Part shown: piece by piece, positions 46,640 to 58,929 of the stretch
Layout of the letters: every line of letters starts with the position of its first letter
Position numbering within the stretch: position 1 is the stretch's first letter
DNA from: Neofusicoccum parvum
Taxonomy: Eukaryota; Ascomycota; Dothideomycetes; Botryosphaeriales; Botryosphaeriaceae
Reading direction: 5' to 3'
Length of the DNA: 64,000 nt
Assembly: GCA_020912385.1 (NCBI GenBank)
Contig: CP087212.1
Location: 1,736,001 to 1,800,000 of the forward strand
Program-made: the position numbers and the translations under genes
The notes under the pieces: model-generated
Database searches by the model: none
The model's input: only the letters and a program-made list of their open reading frames with translations
What the model was told of the DNA's origin: nothing

Positions 46640-49600
46640 ATGCACGCGCCCGCGCTGACCCACGACTCCAGCTCTGTCAAAGACGCCGTCAAGGCGCTCG
46701 AGTCCGCCTTCGCCGGCCCGACCGTTGCCCACCCGCTGCCCGACGAGCTGCAGCAGACCATTGAGTCGTTCCTCGAGAAGCACCTGGACATCGACGACCA
46801 GGACTCGCAGCGCCTGCACGAGGAGCTTTTGCAGACCTACAACAACCACGTCCAAGACGAGCCCGTCAAGCGCAGCGCCTTCCTGAGCGTGCTCCGCCAG
46901 CTGCGCCCGGCGATCCGAGGCGATGCCCGCCTGTCACAATGGTGGACCTTGGTCATCCGCCCCGTCGTGGATGGCGTTGGCCACAAGAGGGATGAAATCG
47001 AGGACGCGCGCGAGTTCGTGCTGGGCGTCCTGACATACGAGACTGGCGGCGAGAACGATGCCGAGCAGGCGCAAGCAGCAGCTTCATACACTCAGAAGCT
47101 TTTGGAGTGCTACCTGCGACGCACTCGTATTCCCACCGGCGAGGACGACGTCATAACGCCCGAGGACGAATATGTGGCACGCGAGATCGAATCGCTTCTG
47201 GTGATATATGGCCGCCGCAAACCCAAGGTACGTTCTCAGCATCCTGCCACGGGACATTGATCTGAACTCTTGCAGGAGCTTCTCCTCTCCTTGAACGGTC
47301 TCTTCGTTCAAGCAAAGCACCGAGCTCAAGCCCTCAGTCTCCTCAGCACCTTTGTCCGCGTCCAGCCGCCACACCTCTACCTCGTCTCGGACACTCCGCT
47401 CGTCGAAAACCTTGAGAAGTGCTTGATGATCGACACGTCCGCCACGGTTGTCGAATTGGCACTCACGGTCTTGATCATGTTCATCCCTCATGTTACCAGC
47501 GTGCTTGTCTCGCACATGCCCAAGCTTTTCTTGATCTACAGCCGAGTACTGTGCTGGGACCAGGTCACCTCACCGGCGCCGGGTGCACAGCCAAAAACCG
47601 AAGCTGACGCTGACGCTGATGCTGCTGACTACTCCTCGGACGACGATTGCAGCGACCCTACTTGGGAGAAACTCGAGCACGCGTTTGATCATCCAGAGAC
47701 TTCGGCACCTGGAGCTCTCTACTACTTCACCTTCCTCTACGGGCTTTTCCCTCTGAATTTCATGAGTTATGTCCGAAAGCCTAGGAAATTCCTGAAGAAC
47801 ATCAACTATCTCGGTGCTGATGATTTGGTCCTGGATCCCGAGGCTATCAGGCGCCGCACCGAGCCGTTTCGACAGGTCCATCTTTTGCACCCAAACTTCT
47901 TCAACATGACGCCTGAAGAGGAAATGAGCGAGATCCGCTGGCTGAAGAGCGATCCTGCCGACGTTGTGACTGACTGCATGAGCTTGTGCATGGCTGTCTC
48001 AGCATCCTTGGATGATCCCGGACCTCCGCCGACTGCGAAATTGCCTGACATCCCCGAGGCCCCGGCACGTCCCGCACACATTTCGTTGGTTCCTACAGAG
48101 GATATTCCTGGTGGCCTACTAGATGATGAGGGTACGATTGCGAACAGCGCCACGTCCCCGACAGATGGCAAGCCAAACAGCAGCTGGCGGAATACTCAAT
48201 CTACCACACTGACGAGTCCTTCCTCTAAAGATTCCGTGAATCTCAGAAAACATTCCCCTCGGCCTCGTGATGCAAGTCCCGACAGTCCCACTCTACCCGG
48301 TACCTCGCTCTCACAGAGCGTTGAAAAGGAGCAGCGTCAGACTCTGGAGGTATCAGGGGTCATCCCTGTATTTCCCTCACCACGTCTTGAAGCATTTGCG
48401 CAGACTCTCTCATCCAGCCAGTACCCGTTGTCCCCCACACACGCTCGGCTCGCACAGAATCTCGCAACCCTTCAACGAGAGGTCATGCTTTTGCGTAACG
48501 ACCTGAACTTCGAGCGGTATCTCAAAAACCAACACCTTTCACACATCGGTCAACTCCAGCGGAAGCACATCAAGGAGGCTACTGTCGAAGCAGAGACGCA
48601 GAACTTAATCAACACGAACCGGACATTGAAGGCCAAGCTGCAAAAAGCGAACGAGCTTTACGCACAGCTAAAGAAAGAGACCATGACCGGCAGAAACCAG
48701 TCGAAGAAGTGGGAGGGTGAATTAGGCTCGAAGCTCAAGACATTCCGTGACGAGCAAAAGCAATGGCACTCTGAAGAAGAGATGCTAAAGACGAAGCTCG
48801 CGAAGGCGGAGAAAGACTGTGAACGGTTACGGAGACTTGTGGTTGAGGCTGAGGCGAGAGAGCTCAATTCAAAGCAGAATCTCAGATCCATTGAAATGGA
48901 AATGGAAGAGATGGACGCCTTGAGACAGGAGATTGAGACTCTGCAGGCCAGACTGCGCGAGTTCGAGCTGAAGGAGCTTGATTTCGAACAGGCCAAGGAG
49001 GAACAGGACATGCTGCGCAACGAGCTTAAGATGGCCAACTTAAAGCTCGACAGTCAGGACGCTGAGCGTAGCAGACTGGCCAGGGCGTACGACCGCAAGT
49101 TCGCTGAGCTCGAAGTGCGACAGCCAGTGGACATCGACACCAAGCAGAACCCGGCCCAACTACCCGCCTCCGTCCAGCAGATGATCGATTCCGCTCTTGC
49201 TGCAAGTCATTCCAAATTCAACCAACTTCGGAAGACGCACAACCGTTTGCTTCATCGTTTCACTGAACTGGAGATGAAGTGCCAATCGCTCGAGGCCGAG
49301 TTATCGTATGCAAGAGGTCGCTCAAACGGAAACGGGTATGGCAGCCACGAAGCACATAGTCCCATCGAAGAGCATCCTTCAGCCGGCTTCGTCAGAAAGC
49401 CGAGTACCGCAGGGAGCGGCAGCATTGCCAGCAGCAGAGGTGCTAGCTTTGCAAACCGGTTTGCTCCCCGATCCTACACCGAGCCCATGCGGACGGAGCT
49501 GCGAAGCGACGATGAGTTTGAAGACGATCACAGCGAATTCCAATATCAAGCCTCTTCTTTCTCGGGTCATGGTGTCCGGCCTTTCACAGCGCGTCCCGAG

Positions 49601-50109
49601 CGCAGCGAGTCCCTTCCGACCCGCACCTTCCACCCCATGGACACAATAAGCCCAGTGAACGAGCCGTCGTCGCCCACGGATACCCTACATGCGCCGCGGT
49701 TCCACGCTTTCAATGCTACCGAGCCACTCGGATCGTCAGACGGCCGTAGTACATTCAGCGCGAATACCAACGGGAGCGGTGGGAGCGACAGGGATAGCAA
49801 AGTGAAAATTGTACCCAAGTCTGAGATTAGGGTCTATGGAAGAGGTAAGTGACCTTTAGCCTGTCGATTCAGCCCGAACTGCTGCGTCTCTTGGACCTTT
49901 CACGTTCATTGGTGTGGGGCGGAGAGTCAACATGCGAATTCGGGAATGTTGGGAAGGTCTGTGTCGAGGATACACAAGCTAATCCTTGCTCTCATGCAGG
50001 CGGTGCCCAAAACATCGGCAAGAAGAAGGCGTCCGACAAGAAGGAACAACCACCCAAATCCGGCACCGGCGGCTTCAGAGGCTTCAAGGGATTGATGTCT
50101 CAGAATTGA
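46640..50109 (+). CDS. TSC1: Hamartin (TSC1), Rheb-GAP complex subunit
   Basis: Three exons: 46640-47227, 47276-49844, 50000-50109; 1088 residues. The N-terminal helical hamartin domain (about 20-430) includes LLSTFVRVQPPHLYLVSDTPL, ALTVLIMFIPHVTSVL and YYFTFLYGLFPLNFMSYVRKPRKFL, the recognisable family core. A Ser/Pro-rich linker follows (about 440-580). A long coiled coil runs about 590-880 (REVMLLRNDLNFERYLKNQHLSHIGQLQRKH and onward) and should bind TSC2. The tail is low complexity and ends GFRGFKGLMSQN. TSC1 stabilises TSC2, the GAP that switches off Rheb and thereby restrains TORC1. It is absent from S. cerevisiae but present in S. pombe and filamentous fungi. Intron 2 is 155 bp, long for this window. 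Confidence 0.94.
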
Positions 50110-53028
50110 TGGGCCATGGCTCATGTGATTCTCCGCAATCGTCTTGTGTTCATAGGTCGGCATATAGCCCTCCGCGGTTTGGGAGCATTGTTGCATGACA
50201 ATTCACCGGAGAAAGCTCCGCCGCCGTCTATACCGAAGGGCACTCAAACGCATGCGCAAGTTGAAGATCCGCAAAAACTTTCTTTACGCTCGTTACTACG
50301 AGTAGGTGGACCGCCTTGGTCTTTAAGGGTTCTAGACGCTCTCTTTTGTATTGTTTCTTCTGGCGAGCGCCCTCTTGCCATTGGAAAATGACCTTAGTAT
50401 ATTTCGGGTTTCAGCATGGGAAGGAAAGTTCATGAGACACAAGGATTTGATTGGATTCAGGGTTGACTATTTGCACATTCACGGCCAGGGCGTTTTCAGT
50501 GGAGGGAAAGGATCTTCTTCAATGGCCGGGGCATCACATCAGGATACGGCATCTCGATGGGAGGCGAATTTGCTTTGTTGTGTTTTCTTCTTCCAACCTA
50601 TTACATATTCTACCATCACTTGCGGCAAGGGTTGATTGGCCTTGGAGGTAGCGGGAGGGACAATGGGGTCTGCAAGGCTCGCGATGCTCCGTGGGAAGCG
50701 CCAGACCTTTCGCCCATGCCTTTGGTCTGGCATTTCGACGGGGCGAGGGGCGGAGGGGAAGAGGGCAGGGTGAACAGAGGGGAAAAGCAATGTTGAGAGT
50801 TTCCGATCCAACGGCCTGAGTGCAGAAAAAGCAAAGAGAGATGTGTGACCAGCATATCTGACCTCTTCTTTTTTTCCGACACCCAAACCCTCGGGTAACC
50901 CTGCCGGAGCCTGCCAACTGCCCGCCAGCCACCAGCCGCGGATAAAGTGACTTGAAGAAAATGGGGTGAAGCAGGTCTGTATGGATGGGGCAGCGATCTT
51001 CGCGGCGCGGGCTGCTCTTTTCAGGGCCCTCTGCTTCTGCCTGGCTTTTCCTTCCTCGGCCCACCGGACACCAGGGCCATGTTGTCCTACCGGCCCGGAG
51101 AACGGCTGCAATTCCGACGTGCCGTGTCGTCGACCCTGCTGCCCAGCCCGTCTTTCCCGTCCGGCGTTGTAGTCGCTGCCGCACGCTGTCGTGCTCCCGC
51201 TGCTACAGTACACGGACCGGGTTTCTGACTGCGGTCACATCGCACCGGCGCTCTCGTGTCCTCTTGTCCTTGCCTGCCTGGCCTCCAGCCGTGGACTGCT
51301 GCCCCCGCCGCCGGGTTTGCACCGCAGCGCGGCTGTCTCGCGCGCAAGCAGACACACCCACCCCCCAACTGGGCTACTCGCGGCGTTGCTGCCGCCGCCA
51401 CAGCGCCAACCGAGCCCGACGATCCGGTTCGTCCGCTCGTCGGTGTCTGATGCGTTCCCGCGCGCTCGGCGATTCAGGCCGGCAGCACATGGACACCCAG
51501 CCGCCCCGATATCACCGGGGGGGCGCCCTCGGGGCTAGGCCCAGTCCGACGATGCTTGCGCGGGCGGCTGCGGCCTGGTCCACGGTAGAGACAATCCGTG
51601 GGCTGGCGGCAGATAGGTGCGTGGGCAGGTGGGATGCGCAGATACGGATACGCAGTGCAGCTGGTGGAGTGGGAGCCGTGCGGAGCTGGGGCGGTGAGGG
51701 ACGGGCCTGTGATCGGCGAACTGCTTGCATGTGTGGCGATGGCCTGAGCCTGCAGGGACCTCGCGTCCTGGCCCTGGCTTTGGAAGAGCTGAAGAAGAAG
51801 GTTCAGGGCGGAGGGAGGGGTGATCGTCGGCGTGGGTGCATTGGTGCAGATGCTTGGCGGGGCGAGCTGGTCTTGGGCGTGGGCGGGCGTGGATACTACA
51901 GTAACGCGTGGGCTGGTGCGTGGGGTCGCGAAGGGGATGTGGAAGTTGGATGGAGATCGTCGGCATGTGCGTGCGCACGATATTGAAATATGGAGTCGCG
52001 TCTCCAGCTCCCTCTGCTTGTGGCATTGAGCAGCGGCGCCGTCGAGAGCAAAGTCTCTGGGCGACGGATGGTGGGGGTGCTGGGAGGCGGGCGCCGGCGA
52101 GCACCTAACGGGCCTGATAAGATGGTGGCCGTGCGGCATTGCTCGATGCGGAAAGACGCTATAGAGGCAGATCGGAATATTGGATGCCGTTTCTGGGAGG
52201 CGGCGTCGAGCACCGAGTCTGCTTGACTCGCGTGATGAAGCGACGGTGGACTGATGAGGGTTTTCTTGCGGAAAAGCAACGTGTTGATAGTGCGCGATTT
52301 GCTATGCGCAGGGTAGTGTGAGTAGTGCGACGGAGGAGTCGTGGTAGTCTGGGCAGTGGGCGATGCGGACTTTGACTTTCCGAGCATGCCGGGGTGTCGA
52401 GAATCGGCACACTTCGCTCGCGAAGAAAGCGCTCCCAGGGCAACAAATCCAAACTTGCTGTCTTCCCCCAGCTCCGGTCTCCAGGTCGTTCTGGGCTCAG
52501 ACAACAATGGGCTCTGTTACATCTCTGGGTGTGTGCAGATGTGTGTTGTCATCATCCAGGGATGAGCATCTGAACCCAGCTTGCTGTCTGTGGGCTGGGC
52601 ATTCTTTCGGACGCTGGCTTCAACACAATATATCAACGAGAATGTAGCTGGCAGGGCGTAAGTCGTGGCCGCTGGCTGTCCCTTGTTCAGCTCCCACATC
52701 TTTCGTCACTTCTTTTGCCTGTTTCTTCACCTGGGAGCATACACGCTATCTTGCACCTGGCTGCATGAGCGCTTGAGCCTGGAACTGCAGCGTGTCTGTT
52801 AGACGCGATGGTTTCTTTTGCGCGGAGCGGCCATCTCAACGCCTGCAAGACTCGCTGTTACACAACTGCCATCCAATTTCACACGCACGCCCGGCTGCCA
52901 TTGGCTCAGCAGCCAGCCGCCTCGTATTGATCTAATTTTGCTCTTTAAATATCTTCTCTGAAAATTTGCAACTCCCACAGGCTTGCAAGACCAGCAAGCT
53001 GCGAGCCCACGCTTCCTGTTTCGCCGAC
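50110..53028. other. 2.9 kb gene-poor region TSC1 / GMC oxidoreductase
   Basis: This is the longest gap in the window. 50.1-50.9 kb looks like 3' UTR and spacer. 51.0-52.1 kb is GC-rich and open on both strands (up to 333 codons on plus, 221 on minus), with Arg/Gly/Ala or Pro/Ser/His-rich translations and no family similarity. 52.2-53.0 kb is ordinary and includes the GMC gene promoter. No gene can be supported. Confidence 0.5.
52944..52951 (+). promoter_or_regulatory. TATA-like element upstream of GMC oxidoreductase
   Basis: TTTAAATA lies about 78 bp before the chosen start codon, just after a TAATTTTG stretch. Distance and position fit a TATA box of a regulated secreted-enzyme gene. No experimental support. 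Confidence 0.35.
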
Positions 53029-54922
53029 ATGCGCTTCGCCGTTCTTCTTGCCATCATTTCCTCCGTGGACATTGCATGGTCCTCGGGGACACAGCATTTG
53101 TCCAGCACCTACGACTACATCGTTGTCGGTGGAGGGACCTGCGGACTTGTCGTGGCCAACCGCCTGTCGGAAAACGCAAACATTTCTGTTCTTGTTATCG
53201 AAGCAGGCGGCTCAGTGTTCAACAATTCCGACGTCACCGATATCGGTGGCTACGGACGGGCATTCAACACAGCGATTGATTGGCAGTACAAGACGGTGCC
53301 TCAGACACACGGGAATTCCGATGTTCAGACACTGCATGCAGCCAAAGCACTTGGGGGGACAAGCACCATCAATGGTAATAATCAAAGACTCACAAACTTA
53401 CCTTAATGCTAAGTTGCAATCACCAGGAATGAGCTACACGCGGGCAGAATCTGCCCAGATTGATGCTTGGGAAGAAGCAGGCAATCCAGGCTGGAATTGG
53501 AAAAACCTCTACCCGTACTACCTCAAGGCGGAGAAATATCAGGCTCCTACCCCAAGACAAGCACAGGGCGGTGCCTCCTATGAACCGGAACTCCATGGAT
53601 TCGACGGACCGTTGAAAGTTGGCTATCCGGAAAATCAGGCTGTCAACAGCTTCCCATCCACCCTCAACGGCTCGTATCAAGCCCTCGGAGTTCCCTTTTC
53701 TCGGGACGTGAACGGGGGAACCATGCGCGGCTTTACCGTTTATCCAAAGACGGTGGACGTGGAAGCCAATGTTCGGGCAGATGCATCACGAGCGTATTAC
53801 TGGCCATTTTCTGCCTCAAGGAATAACCTCCAGCTGCTACTTAACTCCACCGCACACAGGGTGCTCTGGAAGACCTCACCTAATCTTCAGGGAGAGGTCG
53901 TTGCGGCAGCTGTGGAGATTGTTGGGAGTGATGGCAGCAAACAAATCCTGAATGCCACGCGGGAGATCATTCTATCTGCCGGTGCACTCCGCACGCCTTC
54001 AATCCTGGAGCTCTCCGGGGTTGGAAATCCAAAGTGGGTGATCGAGTGACGTACTGTCTTGCGAGAGCTTATGTTGAACAGAATTCTATCCAAAGCCAAT
54101 ATAAACACAACAGTCTCCTTGTCTGGCGTCGGAGAAAATTTGATCGATCAAATCAACAGCGCACTAACCTTCTCCAAAACGACAAGCGAAACCTACACCG
54201 GGGTCGCAGGTTACGCATCGTACCCGAACATCACAGATATATTCGGAGCTTCCTCGTCTGCATTGGCTTCATCCGTCCTCGCAGCTTTGCCCTCGTATGC
54301 ATCATCCATTGCGGCTCAGAACAACAATGCCACCAGTGCAGAAGATATGCTGGCTTTGCTCAAGGTCCAGCATTCCTTGATCTTTGATGCTCAAGTGCCG
54401 GTCGGTGAGATAATTCACTATCCGTCAGGCAACGAGCTCGGGTCTCAGTATTGGGGCACTCTTCCGTTTGCAAGAGGCAACATTCACATCACGTCCTTGG
54501 ATCATTCTGTTCCAGCAAAGATCAATCCGAACTACTTCATGCTGGAGTTCGACGTCAAGTCGCAGGTCGAGATTGCGCGGTGGATGCGGAAGCTTTTCGC
54601 TACGGCGCCGCTTACGAACATAGCTGGAGCGGAGACGTGGCCGGGCACAAAAACAGTTCCATTGGACACCAGCGATGCAGTATGGTCAGCTTGGCTGAGG
54701 CGGAACTACCGTGCCAACTACCACTTCCTGAGCACGGCGGCAATGATGCCGCGGGAGATGGGTGGCGTTGTCAGCGAAAGGCTGAAAGTGTACGGGACCG
54801 CCAACCTGAGAGTCGTGGATGCCAGTGTTCTTCCATTCCAAGTGTGCGGCCATTTGATGAGCACGCTGTACGCGGTAGCCGAAAGGGCGAGTGATATGAT
54901 CAAGGCCGACGGCGGCTTGTGA
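53029..54922 (+). CDS. Secreted GMC-family FAD oxidoreductase (aryl-alcohol-oxidase-like)
   Basis: Three exons: 53029-53374, 53427-54033, 54082-54922; 597 residues. A signal peptide covers about residues 1-19 (RFAVLLAIISSVDIAWS). The FAD motif is YDYIVVGGGTCGLVVANRLSE (GGG at 34-36), followed by VLVIEAGG. GMC signature 1 is ALGGTSTINGMSY across intron 1; signature 2 is ILSAGALRTPSILELSGVG. The catalytic pair is His532 (NYHFLSTAAM) and His575 (QVCGHLMSTLYAVAERA), the standard His-His arrangement. Many Asn-x-Ser/Thr sites suggest glycosylation. The expected reaction is oxidation of an alcohol or sugar with O2 to give H2O2, or with another acceptor if it is a dehydrogenase. I chose Met at 53029 because the earlier in-frame Met would bury the signal peptide. 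Confidence 0.92.
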
Positions 54923-55258
54923 CGGGAAACGGAATGCTCGGCGGGTGCGGTGGCCAAATAACACAGAGGGCAGGCAGAGCCTAGTAGTGTGATGTAGTTT
55001 TAGGCAATTGCTAGTCCTAGGAAGATGGGGTTCGAGTGCTCTGGTAATGGCTTGAGCCGGGATGGATGGCAATCACGTGCAGAAGTGACGCCACGCGGAG
55101 ACGCGTCGCAAGCCGACGCGCCGCGCCGAAGTCACCCGCGGCGTCTCCGTTCTCTGCCGCACTCCATCCACCATTCTTCGCAACCCCGTCTGGTGCGGGA
55201 ATTCCATGCGTGCCACCCGGCAGACCCGGCTTGAGTCGTGACGAGGGAGCACGCCATC
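54923..55258. other. Spacer GMC oxidoreductase / MLH1
   Basis: 336 bp between two genes on the same strand. It must hold the GMC 3' UTR and MLH1 promoter. A GGTTCGAG near 55029 recalls a tRNA B box but has no tRNA body around it. Confidence 0.5.
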
Positions 55259-57569
55259 ATGGCGGACGAGATGGACGTGGACCCCACGCCTCCGCCGGCG
55301 ACGAAGAGAGCCGCGAGTGACGCGCCAATCGTGCCTCGCCGCATCCAAGCACTTTCGGAAGACGTGGTCAACAAGATCGCAGCCGGAGAGATCATCGTTG
55401 CCCCGGTGCACGCCTTGAAGGAGCTCGTTGAGAATGCCGTCGACGCAGGCTCCACCGCTCTGGAAATCCTCATCAAGGATGGTGGTCTCAAGCTTCTCCA
55501 GATTACTGACAATGGTCACGGAATTGAGGTATAAGCACTTTGCACAGCTTTCGCGAATCTCTCTCACTGGATTTCACAGCGCGAGGACCTGCCCATTCTG
55601 TGTGAGCGTTTCACAACCTCCAAGCTGAAGACGTTCGAGGACCTCACCTCCATCGGCACGTATGGCTTTCGCGGCGAAGCTCTGGCGAGCATCAGTCATA
55701 TCGCCCATCTGAGCGTCTCCACCCGGACCAAGGAATCCAGTTGTGCCTGGAAGGCCTACTATGCCGACGGCAAACTTGCCCCCCCGAAACCAAACCAAGG
55801 CTCAGAACCCAAGCCTTGTGCCGGTCGTCAAGGGACTCAGATCACGGTGTGTTGTCTCTTCATCTACGAAGCTGCAGAGCACTGATTACTCCCAGGTGGA
55901 AGACCTTTTCTACAACGTCCCTACGCGTCGACGCGCCTTCCGCTCCGCCAGCGAAGAATACGCTAAAATTCTTGACTTGGTTGGCCGCTACGCTGTGCAC
56001 TGCGTTGGCGTCTCATTCTCCTGCAAGAAACACGGAGATTCGTCCATGGGAATCTCCGTCCCAGCCAATGCGAGCGTTGTTGACCGCATACGCCAAGTTC
56101 AAGGCAATGCAGTGGCCAACGAATTGATCGAGATCCATGCGAGCAACGACCGCTGGGGCTTCAAAGCGGAGGCTTGGGTGAGCAATGCTAACTACAGCGT
56201 CAAGAGAACCACCCTATTCCTTTTCATCAACCATAGATCGGTGGAATCTTCTGCCATCAAAAAGGCTGTTGAACAAACCTACAGCGCCTTCCTTCCCAAG
56301 GGCGGACACCCGTTCGTCTACATCAGCTTAGAGATTGATCCACAGCGCGTTGATGTCAATGTGCATCCGACCAAGCGTGAGGTCAACTTCCTCAATGAAG
56401 ACGAGATCATCGAAATCATCCGCGATGAAATACGCTCGAGCCTCGGCACCGTGGACACCAGCCGTACCTTCATGACCCAGAGCCTCCTGCCTGGCGCAAA
56501 GGTACCCACCATCCAAGCCAGCGCCATACCTTCAAGGTCTACGATCACAGCCACCCCTGGAACCCACTCACAGGAACCGTCGTCACGGCGGACTCCGCAG
56601 CAAAAGGGTGGGTCTCAGAAGCCGTATGAAAACAGTCTTGTCCGAACGGATTCGCGGGTCCAAAAAATAACTACCATGTTTGCTCCTGGCCCGCTGCCCT
56701 CTGCAGCAAAAAAGGCGTCCGAGGGGGCAAGCCGGGAGGAGATGGAATACGAGATTTCGGACAAGGAGCCAACTATCTGTCGTCTGACCACCGTCAAGGA
56801 GCTTCGTGCCGAGGTGCGAGAGAACATGCACAACGAACTGACTGATGTCTTCGCAAGCCACACTTTCATTGGTGTGGTGGACGGGCGGAGGCGAATTGCA
56901 GCCATTCAAGGTGGGGTCAAGCTATTTTTGGTCGACTACGCCATGGTTTGCAGCGAGTATTTCTACCAGGTCGGCCTAACAGACTTTGGAAACTTTGGTG
57001 CCATTCGATTCGAGCCAGCACTCAGCCTGCATGAACTGCTGACCGTGGCTGCGACACACGAAAAGGCTACGGCCGAGGTCGACGAAGACTTCGACTGGGA
57101 GAGTGCAGTTTCGGCGGTCAGACAACAACTGATCAGCCGTAAGGACATGCTTGCAGAATACTTCTCTCTCGAGATCTCGGAGGAAGGCGATGTCCTCTCC
57201 ATACCACTGCTCATCAAAGGCTACATCCCAAGCTTGGCGAAGCTACCGCACTTCCTCCTTCGTCTCGGACCCCATGTTAACTGGACCGAGGAAAAGGGTT
57301 GCTTCCGTACCTTTTTGAGGGAATTAGCTTCCTTTTACGTCCCAGAAGCTTTGCCCGCGCCGCCACCGACGAGTGTGAATGACCGGGCGGAAGAGGCCGC
57401 CCAAGACTACCCGGAAACAGCATTGAGGCGCAAACACCTTGAGCGCGCGATTGAGCACGTGCTCTTTCCTGCTTTCAGAAGCCGCCTGGTAGCAACGAAG
57501 GGTTTACTGAAAGGCGTTGTAGAGGTGGCAAACTTGAAAGGCCTATACCGTGTGTTTGAACGCTGCTGA
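55259..57569 (+). CDS. MLH1: DNA mismatch repair protein MLH1
   Basis: Three exons: 55259-55528, 55580-55846, 55896-57569; 736 residues. The GHKL ATPase is complete: [29 protein letters not shown] with the catalytic Glu55 and Mg-binding Asn59, motif II DNGHGIE (84-90), [10 protein letters not shown], and motif [15 protein letters not shown]. The MutL transducer domain has [15 protein letters not shown] and [14 protein letters not shown]. The C terminus ends RVFERC; the FERC end is specific to MLH1 and helps form the PMS1 endonuclease site. MLH1 pairs with PMS1, MLH2 or MLH3 in mismatch repair and meiotic crossover. Compared with human MLH1 there is a 20-residue N-terminal extension. The start ATG at 55259 has good context (ATCATGGCG). 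Introns are 51 and 49 bp. Confidence 0.97.
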
Positions 57570-58929
57570 AGGTCCAAGCTACGTCTATATTTGTCAACTC
57601 GCATTTCGGCCGTTGTCGATCAACTTGCCAGGCCATGCCAAGGACCTAGCTGTGAGTACGTCAGACTCTCGGAATCTTGCTTTCTCCACAGCTGAAGCCG
57701 CCGGGATACCGGAGATGGAGGGCAAGCGGTTTGTAGGAAGAGGCTTGGGCGGATGCCTGGAGGGGTCACAAGGGACTCCACCGGTCTCGTAGGTGGCTGA
57801 CTCGAAAATGGCGAACGGCCGTAAACCGCCATTGCAACGGTCCGCTGTGACTGCTTGGGTCGGGATGATGTGCATCGCTACGAACGTGAGGGACGGAAAT
57901 CTGGGCTCCGCGCTGGTCTTTGCTGAAATGGTCGGGTGGCATCAGTAGCGCGAAAAGCAAAACGAATCTGGACAAGCACGCAGCCACACTTCTTCAAAGG
58001 CTAAACTCAAGTTTGCTTTCCCTGTCATCCTTCATGCTGTTGTGGGGAATCTTTTCATCTACACGGCTATACCTCGACAAATAGTTCTCACAGACGTTAT
58101 GCGTAGACTGCCGCACTTTCATCTGCTTGCTTCTCTAGACCAAGAGCCGCATTCATTTACTGGATTGCTACCCAACATCAGCGACAGTCAGTGGAATGAG
58201 GATCGTTTCTTCGCGTCGGGCGCCGCAGCCGCGCAAGGGAAAGATGGACAGGGCTTTCTGGGCACAGCCGCTACCCGCCTGGTGTCCCCTGTGGCTGGAG
58301 GCTGGTTTGGACAAATGCGGGGGACTCAGCGGGGAAGGGCTGAAAAGCGCGTCTGTGACTGGATGATCTAGCCAGGTTAAGGAGAGATGGCAAGATACCG
58401 AGGAGCTTCTCTTAACCTCCGCTTGCTGGATTGGGAAAGACCCCTGCGCGCGGACTTGACGGGTGTTACCAAATGCGATACTGATCTGCATCTTTAGCTA
58501 CCACGCACTCACGAAGCCATGACAAACACCCTTCTAGATCACAAATGCCTGTTGTCCGATTGGTGCGCGATGACGCGTGAGCTTTGACAGCGGCTTGAGA
58601 AGCATGCCGCTGATCGACACTGTCCGTCTTGATAGCGGCTCTGTGTTTCAATTTGGAGCCTTGTCAATGGTCACGGCCGCTCACTTCCCCACGTCCTACG
58701 CAATCGTATCCATGGTAGCGGGTCCATGTAGCTCTTCTCCGCGTTCGTGTCTTGCGCACTGGGGAGCTGCCTCGGTATCTATCAGAGTGCAAAGAAAGCG
58801 GTATCGTTGCTTTCCTAACTCAGTGTATGTTCATTTATCTATATATTGCTTGGCTGATTTCGCTCTTGTTGATCTCGACACCCCAACAGAGGCACTTCCA
58901 GATTCCTCAGTTCATTGAAAATTTTCAAG
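57570..58929. other. Intergenic region MLH1 / heme-thiolate peroxidase
   Basis: 1.36 kb between two genes on the same strand, with no recognisable reading frame. A TATA-like site near its end is listed separately. Confidence 0.5.
58839..58847 (+). promoter_or_regulatory. TATA-like element upstream of peroxidase
   Basis: CTATATATT lies about 83-91 bp before the start codon of the secreted peroxidase, a usual distance for a regulated fungal gene. Seen by eye only. Confidence 0.4.

Noticed and set aside
50985..51986. 333-codon plus-strand frame
   Set aside because: Low-complexity, Arg/Cys/Gly/Ser-rich, overlapping an equally open minus frame in GC-rich DNA. No domain, no splice pattern, no family similarity.
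55021..55050. tRNA B-box-like GGTTCGAG
   Set aside because: No A box, no acceptor stem and no cloverleaf could be formed from the flanking 90 bases.
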